A stretch of 64,000 nt of DNA from Ostreococcus mediterraneus (GCA_012295225.1 WMKK01000011.1:34860-98859); one strand, 5' to 3'; counted from the stretch's first letter, positions 28,771-38,711 are shown. The notes: generated by a model from the letters alone, not told the origin. A program made the numbers and translations.

Positions 28771-29229
28771 ATGCCCTCCAAATCCCACATTAAGCGACGC
28801 GCGACGGCGATGGCGACGGCGTCGGCGACGGCGATGGCGACGGTGGTGATGTGGGCGATCGGTTCTCGGTGTGTGCGCGCGCGCGATGGGCGAGAGCTAT
28901 GGATGATGCCCATCATGGCGTTGGTGGTGGTGATGTCGTTGAGACAGTTTTTGATGAGAGCTGGTGCTGATGATGTTGAAGACAATGTCGTCGGTTCTGG
29001 GGCGCGGACGTGCCGACGGTGCGTCGGTGATGACGACGATCAAGGATTGTACGCGTGGTGTGCGTCGACGCGCACGTGTGTGCGTGGAGGCGTGTTTGCG
29101 GTGTCGAATTGTGCGCGCGCGGCGCGCAAACGCGCGCAATGTCGCGACGTGCGCGACGTCGTCGACGTCGCGCGCTTGGGGTGGGCGATGGATCGCGTGC
29201 GGGCGTGGATGATTGCGCGGAAAACGTGA
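28771..29229 (+). CDS. Small membrane protein with PSI-like Cys motif
   Basis: The 152-residue protein starts at ATG 28771 (MPSKSHIKRRATAM). It has two hydrophobic stretches (about residues 20-38 and 50-68), then a Cys pattern CRRCVG...WCASTRTCVRG at about residues 85-115. That spacing resembles the PSI (plexin/semaphorin/integrin) fold found in extracellular proteins, and more Cys follow. The 5' part lies in a GGCGAC/GGCGATG hexamer-like repeat, giving the Ala/Thr/Met-rich first segment. No family is recognised beyond the motif. It is convergent with the phosphorylase gene. Confidence 0.55.
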   Translation: MPSKSHIKRRATAMATASATAMATVVMWAIGSRCVRARDGRELWMMPIMALVVVMSLRQFLMRAGADDVEDNVVGSGARTCRRCVGDDDDQGLYAWCASTRTCVRGGVFAVSNCARAARKRAQCRDVRDVVDVARLGWAMDRVRAWMIARKT

Positions 29230-29391
29230 TATCGTTATATCTCGATGATTGATTGTATGTGTGTGATGGTAAAAATGTGATTGTAAACAGCTACAGTGTT
29301 TTGCAAAGCGCGCGACGCGGCGGGACATCGATCGATGACAAACGTCTTTCGTTGATTTGTTGTTTGTTTGTTCGTTGTCGTGAGAAACGTC

Positions 29392-32300
29392 CTACGGGCG
29401 GTTCGGGACGGTGCACGGCTTGATGTCCCAAATCTCCTTCGCGTACTGGTCGATGGTACGGTCAGAGTTAAACTTGCCGCTGAACGCGGTGGACTTGATG
29501 GAAGATTCGATCCAACCGGCTTGGTTGGCGTACGCGACGTCGACGCGTTCTTGCGCTTCGAGGTAGGAGGCGAAATCCTTGCCGACGAGGAAGTAATCGC
29601 CGCGGCCAAACCCTTCGTTACCTTCGAGAGAGCCCAAGAGCTCTTCGAAGGAATCACCAAATACGCCAGAGCGGACGTATTCGACAGTTTCCAAGAAGCG
29701 CTTATCGGCGACAAACTTGCCGGCGGCGCGTTCGGCGCGCGCCGGTTCGACTTCAGGGTCGGTGATACCAAACAAGAAGAAGTTTTCTTCACCCACGCAC
29801 TCGCGAATCTCAACGTTAGCCCCATCAAGGGTGCCGATGATCAAGCAACCGTTCATTTGGAACTTCATGTTGGAAGTACCAGACGCTTCGGTACCCGCGG
29901 TGGAGATGTGCTGCGAGAGCTCAGACGCCGGAATCAACGTCTCCGCCAAGGAAACGTTGTAATCGGGGACGAATACCACCTTGAGGAGGTCCCCAATTTC
30001 CGGATCGTTGTTCACGACGGAACCAACGTTGTTGATGAGACGCACGATACGCTTGGCTTGCATGTAGGTGGCGTACGCCTTACCGCCAAAGACGCACACG
30101 CGGGGCACGCACTTGGCGCGTTGCTCCGGGGTCATCGCCTTCATTTGCTTGTAACGGTAAATAATGCCTAAGATGTTCAAGAATTGACGCTTGTATTCGT
30201 GAATACGCTTGACTTGGATGTCGAACATGGAGTTGATCGGGACATCGATGTCAGTCACCTTTTTGATGTAATCCTTGCAAATTTGCTTGCGCGCCAGCTT
30301 GGCGGCGTTCCATTCGGCTTGGAGTTCCGGGTTCGTGGCGTGGTCAGCCAACTTACGAAGCTCGTCGGTCTCGGTGATCCAAGAGTCGTTACCGACCCAC
30401 TTTGTGATCACCGCAGAGAGTTCCGGGTTGCAGAACGCCAACCAACGGCGCGGGGTGACACCGTTAGTCTTGTTTTGGAACTTTTCCGGGAAGAGCTTGT
30501 AAAAGTCGTTGAAGACGACATCCTTGACAATCTCAGAGTGAATAGCCGCGACACCGTTGATAGCCATACCGGAAATGCAACACAAGTTGGCCATGCGAAC
30601 CTTAGCTTCGGGCATGACGTCATCTTCATCGATGGACACGGTGCCATCCTTAGCGGCAGCCTTGGCCACCTTTTTGGCTTCGCGCGCGGCGAGCTCTTCG
30701 GGGGTGACGTAGTTTTCGAGGATGCCCATGGCGTCAATCGAGCGCTTGAGTTCAGCCGCCGGCATAGACGCATACTTAGCCTTGACAGACGCGATGAATT
30801 CAGCGTCGATGCGCTTGATGATTTCCATGTGGCGCGGGAGAAGCTCTTCAACCAAGTCGAGCGGCCACTTTTCGAGCGCTTCGGGCATGACGGTGTGGTT
30901 GGTGTACGCCACAGTCTTTGTCGTAATCTTCCACGCGGCGTCCCAGCTCAAGCCTTCTTCATCAATCAAGATACGCATGAGTTCCGGCGCAGCGAGCGTC
31001 GGGTGGGTGTCGTTCATTTGGATGGCAACCTTTTCGTGGAGGGTGTTCCAGTCGGTGTTACCGCGCTCCTTCCAGCGCGCCAAAATATCTTGCACAGAGG
31101 CGGAGCACAACATGTATTGCTGGCTCAAACGCAACGCCTTACCTTCGCGGGTGCCGTCACCCGGGTAGAGCACGGCGCACAACATAGAAGCCAAGTTCGT
31201 CGGGCCCATGGAGGTCTTGTAGTCGCTCGCGTTGAACGCCGCCAAGTCAAACTCCGCCGCGGATGGCTGCGCGTCCCACATACGAAGAGAGATGCAGTTG
31301 CGCGTCTTGTAACCCGGAATCGGGGAGTCAAACGCCACGGCGCGCACTTGCTGACCCGGCTTCCACTTGCCATCGACAACCTTACCGTAGAATGAGATCG
31401 GGTAGCTCACTTGCGGGCGAGCAATTTCCCACGGGTTGCCAACTTCGAGCCAGTCGTCGGCGCACTCGAGTTGTTCACCCGAGGACTTGTCGACGCCTTG
31501 CTTGAACAAACCATACTTGTAACGTAAGCCGTAGCCCCACGCCGGCAAATCCAAAGTCGCGATCGAGTCCAAGAAGCACGACGCCAATCGACCCAAACCA
31601 CCGTTACCAAGACCAGCGTTACGTTCGACGCTCATCACATCCTCCAAAGTATATCCGAGCGAGCGAAGCGCCTCAGAGTACTCGCCGGTGAGACCCATGT
31701 TACCGATGGCGTTTGTCAACGCGCGCCCTTGCAAGTATTCCATGGACAAGTAATACGCTTGCTTGGGATTCTCCTTATGAAAGTGCGCATACGTATCGTT
31801 CCAGCGCTCAACCAAACCTTCGCGCACGCTCTGCGCCGTCGCTTGATACATTTCCGGCACGCCAAACGCGATCGGCAACGCGCTCGTGCTCTTCGCCGCG
31901 TGATACTTCAAGTTGGTCGCCACCTCGTTCGACGACGACATCTTCGACGTCACCACCTCAGCAATCGCATTCACCTTCGGGTTCGTCCCTATTCATCCAT
32001 TCCAACGTCCACACGCACGCATACATCGTCAGTCTCTCAGTCGCGTTTCGTCCCGACCGCCAACCCGCCAGCCAACCGCCGCGCGTCGTCGTCGTAAAAG
32101 GCACATCACCGTCGTCGCGCACGCGCCCACGGCATCGCCACCGCCTCACGCACGCATCACCCCTACACCCTCACGCGCGCGCGCACCGCCTCCACGACGC
32201 GCGTTCCACCACACACCAGACGCCGCCAGATCGATCATCATCACGCGCGATCGCTCGATCGCGCCTTTGAAAAACCTCTGCATCATCGCGCGTCGCGCGC

Positions 32301-32463
32301 GTGCGTTACCTTTACTCGCGCCGGCGCGCGCGATCGTCGCCCGCCTCGTCGTCGCGTGCGTCGCATCGTGCGTCGTCGGCATCGTGCGGTGGCATCTCAC
32401 CGGGGTCATCGTGGAGTACATCCAACGCCGCGCGCGCGTGTGCCGACTTCGCGTCGCATCCAT
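29392..32463 (-). CDS. PHO1: Alpha-glucan (starch) phosphorylase, probable plastid form, two exons
   Basis: The enzyme removes glucose from alpha-1,4-glucan as glucose-1-phosphate with pyridoxal phosphate (PLP). The PLP-site block SGTSNMKFQMNG, followed by LIIGTLDGANVEIRE, is intact, as are NDTHPTLAAPELMRIL and QVKRIHEYKRQFLNILG. A short acidic/Lys insert (about EELAAREAKKVAKAAAKDGT) lies where plant L-type plastid enzymes have a longer insertion. The first ATG of the main frame is 31941, but coding-like sequence continues in frame upstream to 31988. There an acceptor matches in phase the donor of a basic, Thr/Arg-rich exon at 32463-32310 (MDATRSRHTRARRWMYSTMT). Spliced, the protein has 916 residues with a transit-peptide-like leader. 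The exon is inferred; without it the protein is 849 residues. Confidence 0.95.
31989..32309 (-). other. Predicted intron of starch phosphorylase
   Basis: The 321-bp intron has donor AAAG|GTAACG and acceptor GAATAG|GGACG, with CTGAC about 40 bases upstream of the acceptor. Only this acceptor matches the phase of the donor, and the joined frame totals 2,751 bases, a multiple of three. Confidence 0.6.
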
Positions 32464-32669
32464 CGGTCGTCGACCCGTCGTCGTCGTCGTCGTCGCGGTC
32501 GTCGTCGTCGTCGCGGTCGTCGTCGTCGTGGTCGCGATCGGTCGTTCGGGCCACGGCGCGGTCGGGGTCGAGGGGCTAGGCGCCACACGTCCGAATGTTG
32601 CATGTGGTCGCGCGCGCGGATGGATGGCGTCGGAGTCGTCGCGGACGCGGACGCGTGGTCTATATAACT

Positions 32670-32672
<3 letters not shown>

Positions 32673-32701
<29 letters not shown>
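32673..32701. repeat. (CA)n dinucleotide microsatellite
   Basis: An uninterrupted AC repeat of about 29 bases lies just beyond the 3' end of the WD40 gene, next to a TATATAACTATAAC stretch. Confidence 0.95.
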
Positions 32702-32704
<3 letters not shown>

Positions 32705-32717
32705 ACGACGTGGATAT

Positions 32718-34004
32718 CTATACGGTATGGTCTAGGTCATCGATGACGGTGGGGATGATTTCGTACCGCCAGAGGACGCCCGGGCCGTAGGAGGCGAGGA
32801 CGTGACGACAGTGGTCGGAGACGTGCGCGGCGCGAACGACGCCGGTGACGCGGAGAGGTTCGAGTTCGCTCACGAGTTCACCCGATCGAGCGTCGTAGGT
32901 GTAGACGATGCCGGAGCTGACGGCGTCACCGCACGCGAGGAATGTACCGTCGCTCGTGACGCCAAAGCGCGTGGGATCGAGACGCGCCTTGGCGCGGTGG
33001 TGCTTGTTGGGCGCTTCCCACGAGTGCAAGCTTTCGTTGCGTTTCAAGTCGAACGTTCCGAAGCACATGTTTGTGGTTTTGGCGAACACCACGTCGTTCA
33101 CCACGCGCACGCAGTCGACGTCGTGTTTCGGGCCAAAGGACACCTTGAAGGCTAACGTCGTCGGCGCGGCGGCGGCAAACGTCCAATCCTTCACGACGCC
33201 ACCCTTATGTCCCGTGACGGCGCCCGAGCCGTCAGCCTTGCACGCGACGCACGCACCGTCCCGAACGGCATACGTGCCCACGCACTCGCCTTCGCCGTCT
33301 TCGCCGCCGAACACGTCCCACGTCTTCATGACGCCATCCGCGCCCAGGGACACCAAAAATCCATCCTTGGCGCACGCGCCCGATAAATCAATCACCGCAC
33401 CCTCGTGCGCGTGTAACCGCGCCACAACGCGATTACCCGCGACGCTAATCACGCTAATCACTCCATGTTCGTCTCCAACCGCGAGCACGGCGTCGCCGAA
33501 CTCGTGCGTCTCGCGTCGCGACTCCGTTTCGGGCGCCGCCGACGCCTTGGCCGTCTTGGTCTTCGCCGGCGCCTTTGTCTTCTTATTCGACGTCCCATTG
33601 ACGTTCTCTTTCCCATTACCACCACGACCCGTCGCCGCCATCGTTTTTGCATCACCGTACCCAGAAGACACCCACGCCACGCTCGTCACCCGTCCCCCGC
33701 GTTGTCTCTCGTCGCTCGCGTTCGCGTACTGCGCCACCACGCTCACGTGATCACCAAAGTGCTCATCATCATAAATCGTCACCAACTCCCCCCCACACGT
33801 GGCAAATAAATTCGAACACTTACTCGTACCGTGTGCGTACTCGCAATGCGTCGTCGCGCTCGCCCCGTGCGACTCGCGCACGACTGTTTTCAATTTTAAC
33901 GCCTTCAACGTGGCCACGCGCGCGGCATCTTTAGACGCCTCTGACGTCACCGTGCGCGCCTCCTCTTCGCGCTGGCGCTTCAGCGCGCGTTGCGGGCTAT
34001 TCAT
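32718..34004 (-). CDS. WD40-repeat beta-propeller protein
   Basis: The 428-residue protein starts at ATG 34004. After a basic N terminus (MNSPQRALKRQREEE) come degenerate WD40 blades: LFATCGGELVTIYDDE, VTSVAWVSSG, DAVLAVGDEHGVISVIS, VVARLHAHEGAVIDLS, LVSLGADGVMKTWDV, VTGHKGGVVKDWTF and GIVYTYDARSGELVSEL. A Lys/Ala/Thr linker (about residues 125-160) separates the first two blades from the rest. The spacing and the N-terminal TIYD blade recall chromatin-reader propellers such as EED or LRWD1, but this is weak. It shares a 347-bp divergent promoter region with SF1. Confidence 0.82.
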   Translation of the reverse strand: MNSPQRALKRQREEEARTVTSEASKDAARVATLKALKLKTVVRESHGASATTHCEYAHGTSKCSNLFATCGGELVTIYDDEHFGDHVSVVAQYANASDERQRGGRVTSVAWVSSGYGDAKTMAATGRGGNGKENVNGTSNKKTKAPAKTKTAKASAAPETESRRETHEFGDAVLAVGDEHGVISVISVAGNRVVARLHAHEGAVIDLSGACAKDGFLVSLGADGVMKTWDVFGGEDGEGECVGTYAVRDGACVACKADGSGAVTGHKGGVVKDWTFAAAAPTTLAFKVSFGPKHDVDCVRVVNDVVFAKTTNMCFGTFDLKRNESLHSWEAPNKHHRAKARLDPTRFGVTSDGTFLACGDAVSSGIVYTYDARSGELVSELEPLRVTGVVRAAHVSDHCRHVLASYGPGVLWRYEIIPTVIDDLDHTV

Positions 34005-34217
34005 GCGTGCGTTTACCGTTCGTGTGTCGTCGCGAACGCGCGATGCGTCGTCGCGTCGCGCGGTGTCGCGGGCGTCGGCTGTCGTCGCGCGCTTTTGTTT
34101 TTTTTTTGAATTTTGGCGCGTGACGCCACCAATGTAAACCCTAACTAGGGTTTACACTGGGTTGACACCGGCGTCATTCGTCGCGGTGACGTCGGGCGCC
34201 ATTCGTCGACGAGTCGA

Positions 34218-34249
<32 letters not shown>

Positions 34250-34351
34250 CATCGTGCGTCTACATCCACCTCTGCGTTGCGTCGCGCGCGTTAGAGCGGA
34301 CGACGGGGTAGAGTGCGAGGCACGCGAACGCGATCGATTCGTTCCATCGCC
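34005..34351. promoter_or_regulatory. Divergent promoter region between WD40 gene and SF1
   Basis: No gene is seen here. It contains a T-rich run (34094-34107), the inverted telo-box at 34134-34155 and a GGCGAC repeat (about 34214-34250). Confidence 0.6.
34134..34155. promoter_or_regulatory. Palindromic telo-box (AAACCCTA inverted pair)
   Basis: Two 10-base arms, GTAAACCCTA and TAGGGTTTAC, face each other across a 2-base spacer. AAACCCTA is the plant telo-box and also matches the plant-type telomere repeat. Plant telo-boxes bind TRB/Myb-type factors in promoters of translation and growth genes. The perfect inversion suggests a dimer site serving both flanking genes. Confidence 0.6.
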
Positions 34352-36253
34352 ATGTCGGCGGACGACGACGACGACGGTCGCGGACGGAAACGCGCGCGTA
34401 AAAGCCGCTGGGACACCACGGATGACGCGAGTGATGCGGCGGCGTTGACGACGTCGTCAGTGGCGCCGCCACCGGGGATGTTTGGCACCGGGCCGAGCGC
34501 GGAGGCGACGGAGATCGTGCTTCCGGATGCGGCGGCGATTCACGCGCACTTGGCGGCGAAAGGCGTGCTGGCGGCGCCCGTGGTGGTGCCGAAGAGCGAT
34601 GATCCGGAAGTCATGCGGAGGTTTGCGAAATTTCAAGATGTGAATCAGCGATTGGCGACGAGGGATTTTAGAGATGAGCGAGAGGAGAGCGATAGGTCGC
34701 CGAGTCCGCCGCCAAAGTATAACAAGTTTGGGGTCAAGGTGAATACGCGCGAGGCGCGGGTGAAGGATAAGTTGTATCGCGAGAGAGATGAGCTCGTGGA
34801 GTGGCTCATGGAAAATTGCGCGCCTGGGGAGTTTACACCGCCTGTGGATTGGCGACCGAGGAAGAAGGAGCGGAAATTGTACGTGCCGGAGGATGAATAT
34901 CCGGGGTATAATTTTATCGGGTTGATTTTAGGACCGCGGGGGAACACGCAAAAACGCATGGAGCGCGAGACGAACACGCGAATCATGCTCAGAGGTAAGG
35001 GGAGCGTTAAACCTGGCGCGCACCGCGATCACAAGACGGATTATAAGGAGGATGAACCATTACACGTGGTAATATTGGGTGAGACGTGGGAGGGCGTGGA
35101 CGCGGCGGCGGAGATGGTTGGGCACATTTTGCGCCCCATCGACGAGGAAGAGAACGTACACAAGCGCATGCAGTTGCGCGAATTGGCGTCAATTAACGGT
35201 ACTTTTGTCGAGTCATTCGGCGCGTGCCGATTTTGCGGTCAGCAAGGGCACGTGCAGGCTAATTGTCCCGAACGCGAAGCCATGGAGAGCGCGTCGTATC
35301 GCGCGCCGGTGGAGCTCGTGACGTGTAAGATTTGCGGCGACGGTGGTCATCCCACGCGCGATTGTCCGCTCGCAGGTAAGTCCGCTGACGCAGGCGCGGC
35401 GGCGACGAATGAGATGAACCAAGAGTACACGGCGTTCTTGAATGAAATCGGCGTGAGCAAGGGTGACTTGCAACGCGGCGGAGCGAACTCGGCGCCGGCG
35501 ACGTCCTCTGTGCCGCCGCCGCCGCAGCAGCAGAGTCGTTTCGGTGACGGCGCAGGCGCATCGAGCAGCGCTAGAATGCCGTCGATGCAGCAAGGAGGCG
35601 GGTACAATCACGCGCCGAATTACGTGCCACAGCCGGTACGACCTGGAGATTGGATTTGTGAACCGTGCGGCTACCACAACTACGCCAACAACGTCGTGTG
35701 CAAACGGCGAGGTTGCGGAAACTCGCGCCCGCCCGACGCAGGACCTGGCGGTGGCGGCATGGGTGCTCACATGGGTGGAGGATTCGGCGGAGGCGGTGGT
35801 GGATTCGGTGGACCGCCACCGAATATGATGATGGGTCCCGGCCCAGGCGCGATGGGCGGTGCGCCGCTCCGTCGCGCGCCGCCGCCGCCACCCCCAGTCG
35901 TGCCCGCTGGATTACAGCAGCAGATGGGCGGTTACGTCGCACCCCCATACACCGCACCGATGGGTGCACACATGGCTGGCCTCGTGCCGCCGCCACCTCC
36001 CGAAGACGGCTCGGCGGGCGTTCCGCCGCCTCCGCCCGAGGATGGCTCAGCCGGTTTACCGCCGCCGCCCGCCGCGATGACCGTCGTCGTTCCGCCGCCT
36101 CCCCCGGTGCGCGTGGCGCCCATGGCGGTGCCCGCGAACGTCCCTCCGCCACCCCTGGAAGAACCCGAAGAGGGTGAGTTAGGATACGTCCCGCCGCCGC
36201 CGGCGGATGCAAAGGAGGCTGAATTCGCGTCGTTCATGGACAATCTCGTCTAA
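34352..36253 (+). CDS. SF1: Splicing factor 1 / branch-point-binding protein with added RanBP2-type zinc finger
   Basis: From ATG 34352 (MSADDDDDGRGRKRARKSRW) the protein has 633 residues. The N-terminal SRWD segment fits the U2AF-binding ligand motif of SF1. The KH-QUA2 domain (about residues 140-285) has the signature NFIGLILGPRGNTQKRME, which recognises the branch-point sequence. Two CCHC knuckles follow (CRFCGQQGHVQANC at 291, CKICGDGGHPTRDC at 325). At about 432-460 lies a W-x-C-x2-C...C-x4-C finger (DWICEPCGYHNYANNVVC), of the RanBP2/ZRANB2 type. The C terminus is Gly- then Pro-rich with repeats of PPPPEDGSAG. The RanBP2-type finger is not part of the animal, yeast or usual plant SF1 layout. 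Confidence 0.93.
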   Translation: MSADDDDDGRGRKRARKSRWDTTDDASDAAALTTSSVAPPPGMFGTGPSAEATEIVLPDAAAIHAHLAAKGVLAAPVVVPKSDDPEVMRRFAKFQDVNQRLATRDFRDEREESDRSPSPPPKYNKFGVKVNTREARVKDKLYRERDELVEWLMENCAPGEFTPPVDWRPRKKERKLYVPEDEYPGYNFIGLILGPRGNTQKRMERETNTRIMLRGKGSVKPGAHRDHKTDYKEDEPLHVVILGETWEGVDAAAEMVGHILRPIDEEENVHKRMQLRELASINGTFVESFGACRFCGQQGHVQANCPEREAMESASYRAPVELVTCKICGDGGHPTRDCPLAGKSADAGAAATNEMNQEYTAFLNEIGVSKGDLQRGGANSAPATSSVPPPPQQQSRFGDGAGASSSARMPSMQQGGGYNHAPNYVPQPVRPGDWICEPCGYHNYANNVVCKRRGCGNSRPPDAGPGGGGMGAHMGGGFGGGGGGFGGPPPNMMMGPGPGAMGGAPLRRAPPPPPPVVPAGLQQQMGGYVAPPYTAPMGAHMAGLVPPPPPEDGSAGVPPPPPEDGSAGLPPPPAAMTVVVPPPPPVRVAPMAVPANVPPPPLEEPEEGELGYVPPPPADAKEAEFASFMDNLV

Positions 36254-36352
36254 AGGCGTCGCTCGCTCGCTCGCCGTTTGTTTAATGTTGTTGAAATGAA
36301 TTGAAGTCTACTAGTGCTACAGCCTATGTTCTCACGTTTCCCTAAGTGCAGT

Positions 36353-37828
36353 CTAAGATTGATTTTCTTTGTTTGCGTCGTCGCACATGCGTTGAAATTC
36401 GTCATCCGACGCGCGTATGATGGTCATCATGCGCGCTAAATTTTCCCCGCGGTCGTTGCCGACGTGTGGAAATACGTTTCGCGCGTTTATGAATTTGACA
36501 AATTCCCTCAACTCAGCGCACGATGAGTGCTCGGAATACGGCACCGCGTATTGTATCAACGCCCCCCGAGCGCGTCGCGATGTCGCTCGAGTCGTTTTTT
36601 TATCCGCGCTAAACGTCCATCCGGTGGGCTTGAACGCGACGACTGAATCGTACCGCGACTTGTAGTATTTTAAAATCGCCGCCATCTTTTTAAAACTCGT
36701 GCTCGCCATGTCGACGACGTGCAGGTTTGTTTTTGTGTCATCTGTCGTGAGCATCGCGCGTTGTTCGCTCGTGAGATTCAAGCACGCTAATATTTGCCGC
36801 TTGGTTTTCCCGACGTAGACTTTTTTAGAGAGCGCCTCGGCGGCGTGCCAAAACACTTTTTCCTTTCCGACGGCGTAGGTGCCGAATAAAAACAATACGC
36901 GCCGACCACTAACGCTCTCCGCGAGCACCGCATCTCGAACGCATTGTAACACGTACTCTTGACTCGGTATCCCGGCGCGCTCGATGGCGCAGTACGTGGT
37001 GTCTAAAATTAAATGTGCGCCGCGCCGCGAGACGTCGACGAGCGCCGGATGCGAGCGCATACTCGGATGAAAACGAAAGTCACCCGTGTGCAACACCGGA
37101 GGCTTATTCTGTGCCGCGTCAAAGACGAACAATATCATTACTGCCCCTGGACAGTGATTTGCATCGATGAATGTCACGCGTACGCCATCCACGACGTGCG
37201 TCGCCGGCCACGGCTCGAGCGCTCGAATGAAACGCGCGTCGACGCCGAGCTTCAATCGAATCAACGCGCACGTCTCCGCCGTCGCGTACACCGTGCCTTT
37301 AGAAAACGTCTTCGTCAACCCACGATAATGATCGGAATGAAAATGCGTCAGAAACCAATGCTCACACGAGGGTACGTCGTGATAAAACCCATCGACGACG
37401 CACGTGGTCCCCGGTGGCCGAATCCACGGCGGCGGCGGCGGCGACTTTAATGACACCATTTTCGTCGGCTTCCCCTTGACATTCGCCCCTGTCTCGCCCC
37501 GCGGACGCTTCACAAACACCGGCGCGAGCGAAACCTCACCTCCATCGCGCGACGACGCACCACGACGCGCATCCAACGCTCGAATCGCGCGTCGAACGCG
37601 CACCCGAGCGCCGAGCGTCGTCGCCCCCAACCGTCGCCAATCATCATCCTTCAGCACCTTCGCCTTGCGCACACTGAGCTTCTGCGCGTACGCGTTATCA
37701 ATGACGGTTTGAGAAAACGCGTGTGGATGCTCGAGCATCCACGACACGCACGCATCGGCGTCCTCGAGCGCGGCGTCGTATGATGTGTGCGGTGCAGCTG
37801 TCGGTGATGGATTTGAACGCATCGTCAT
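36353..37828 (-). CDS. SNM1: SNM1/PSO2-type beta-CASP nuclease (DNA crosslink repair)
   Basis: From ATG 37828 the protein has 491 residues; the frame upstream has no ATG. The N terminus holds a helical region (about residues 30-95) resembling a SAM/HhH module. The metallo-beta-lactamase core has HFHSDH (about 160), the DANHCPGAVM block, HTGDFR and the beta-CASP ending PYSEHSS, which together bind the catalytic zinc ions. SNM1/DCLRE1 enzymes trim DNA 5' ends during interstrand-crosslink repair, and the DANHCPGAVM motif is characteristic of that group. No PIP box or UBZ finger is visible. The gene diverges from the inhibitor-2 gene with about 230 bp between starts. Confidence 0.92.
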   Translation of the reverse strand: MTMRSNPSPTAAPHTSYDAALEDADACVSWMLEHPHAFSQTVIDNAYAQKLSVRKAKVLKDDDWRRLGATTLGARVRVRRAIRALDARRGASSRDGGEVSLAPVFVKRPRGETGANVKGKPTKMVSLKSPPPPPWIRPPGTTCVVDGFYHDVPSCEHWFLTHFHSDHYRGLTKTFSKGTVYATAETCALIRLKLGVDARFIRALEPWPATHVVDGVRVTFIDANHCPGAVMILFVFDAAQNKPPVLHTGDFRFHPSMRSHPALVDVSRRGAHLILDTTYCAIERAGIPSQEYVLQCVRDAVLAESVSGRRVLFLFGTYAVGKEKVFWHAAEALSKKVYVGKTKRQILACLNLTSEQRAMLTTDDTKTNLHVVDMASTSFKKMAAILKYYKSRYDSVVAFKPTGWTFSADKKTTRATSRRARGALIQYAVPYSEHSSCAELREFVKFINARNVFPHVGNDRGENLARMMTIIRASDDEFQRMCDDANKENQS

Positions 37829-38061
37829 CAACCGCAGCTTTTCGTGGTCGTCTCGACGCGCCGTTCGTCGTCGCGCGGCGGTGGTGTTACGCCAACGTTG
37901 TCGTCGCGCGCATGGATGACGTTCGCGGTGCGATCGCGGCGCCGCGGTGTTTCGTGACGCGGTTGATTGTGTCGTCACTCATCGCCGCGGCACCCGGTGG
38001 TGGACGACAGCGCGCGCGCGACGACGGTTGGACGACGACACGCGACGCGACGCGCGTGACG

Positions 38062-38577
38062 ATGACATCTTTGGATAATCTCCCCATGGGCGACCCGATG
38101 GACGAGGACGACGAGCGCTCGCGCCGTCGCGCGCAGCGTCAGTGTCGTCGCGTGGAATGGGATGAACAAAACCTGGCTAAGAATTTCGCCGAACGAAGCG
38201 CGACGATGACGATTGACGAGGTGGAAACCCCGTGGCATTCACCGCCGCGCGAGTTATTTCACGATGATGACATAGATGACGCGCGGGCGCGGGATATCGA
38301 GGATGAGGCGGTGCGCGCGAGGGAGGAGAGCCACGCGCGCGTCATGGCAAAGCTCGAGTCATTGATTAAAGCGGACGTGCGCGGGAGTACGGTGGACGAC
38401 ATCGCGGGCGATGCGGTGGGTGTGGTGCATTTTCATGACGCGGACGCGAGGGATGAAGATTTGGACGATCACGAGGAGGTGTTGAAGCGAAGGTTGTTTG
38501 ACGCCAAGCGCAAGGCGTTTCAGTGTAAAGGACGCGGGACGAAACGGTTTGAGACGGATGAGGACGTCACGGCGTGA
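38062..38577 (+). CDS. Protein phosphatase inhibitor 2 (IPP-2) family
   Basis: ATG 38062 (MTSLDNLPMGDPMDEDDERS) gives 171 residues, near the usual size. The three inhibitor-2 blocks are recognisable: VEWDEQNLAKNF (like KWDEMNI), MTIDEVETPWHSP (like KIDEPSTPYH) and KRRLFDAKRKAFQ (like FEMKRKLHY). The family regulates PP1, and the last block occupies the PP1 active site in known structures. The Thr in ETPWH corresponds to the Thr of the TPYH motif phosphorylated by GSK3 in animals. The longer open frame upstream (from 37723) is probably non-coding, overlapping the SNM1 gene on the opposite strand. Confidence 0.82.
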   Translation: MTSLDNLPMGDPMDEDDERSRRRAQRQCRRVEWDEQNLAKNFAERSATMTIDEVETPWHSPPRELFHDDDIDDARARDIEDEAVRAREESHARVMAKLESLIKADVRGSTVDDIAGDAVGVVHFHDADARDEDLDDHEEVLKRRLFDAKRKAFQCKGRGTKRFETDEDVTA

Positions 38578-38711
38578 TGTCGATGTCGAATCTTGTTTTT
38601 TTTCGAGTGTAGTTTGTTTGTAGTAGGAATTGAAATGTGCCGCAATGCGACCGACGCCCGCGCGGGAGTCGGTGAGAATGGTAGTAATAATACACGCAAG
38701 TCGTCCAACGC

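Noticed and set aside
30184-31395. 403-codon open frame on the plus strand
   Set aside because: It is the antisense of the conserved starch phosphorylase coding sequence; CG-rich codons leave the opposite strand open. No recognisable protein.
32312-32554. Asp-rich 80-codon minus-strand frame
   Set aside because: It is mostly trinucleotide repeat and overlaps the better-supported phosphorylase transit-peptide exon in another frame.
31913-32746. 277-codon plus-strand frame rich in Arg/Val
   Set aside because: It overlaps the phosphorylase 5' end, the predicted intron and the GTC/CA repeats; content is what repeats produce.
37723-38061. Upstream extension of the inhibitor-2 frame
   Set aside because: It overlaps the opposite-strand SNM1 start and shows no inhibitor-2 similarity; ATG 38062 gives the family's usual length.
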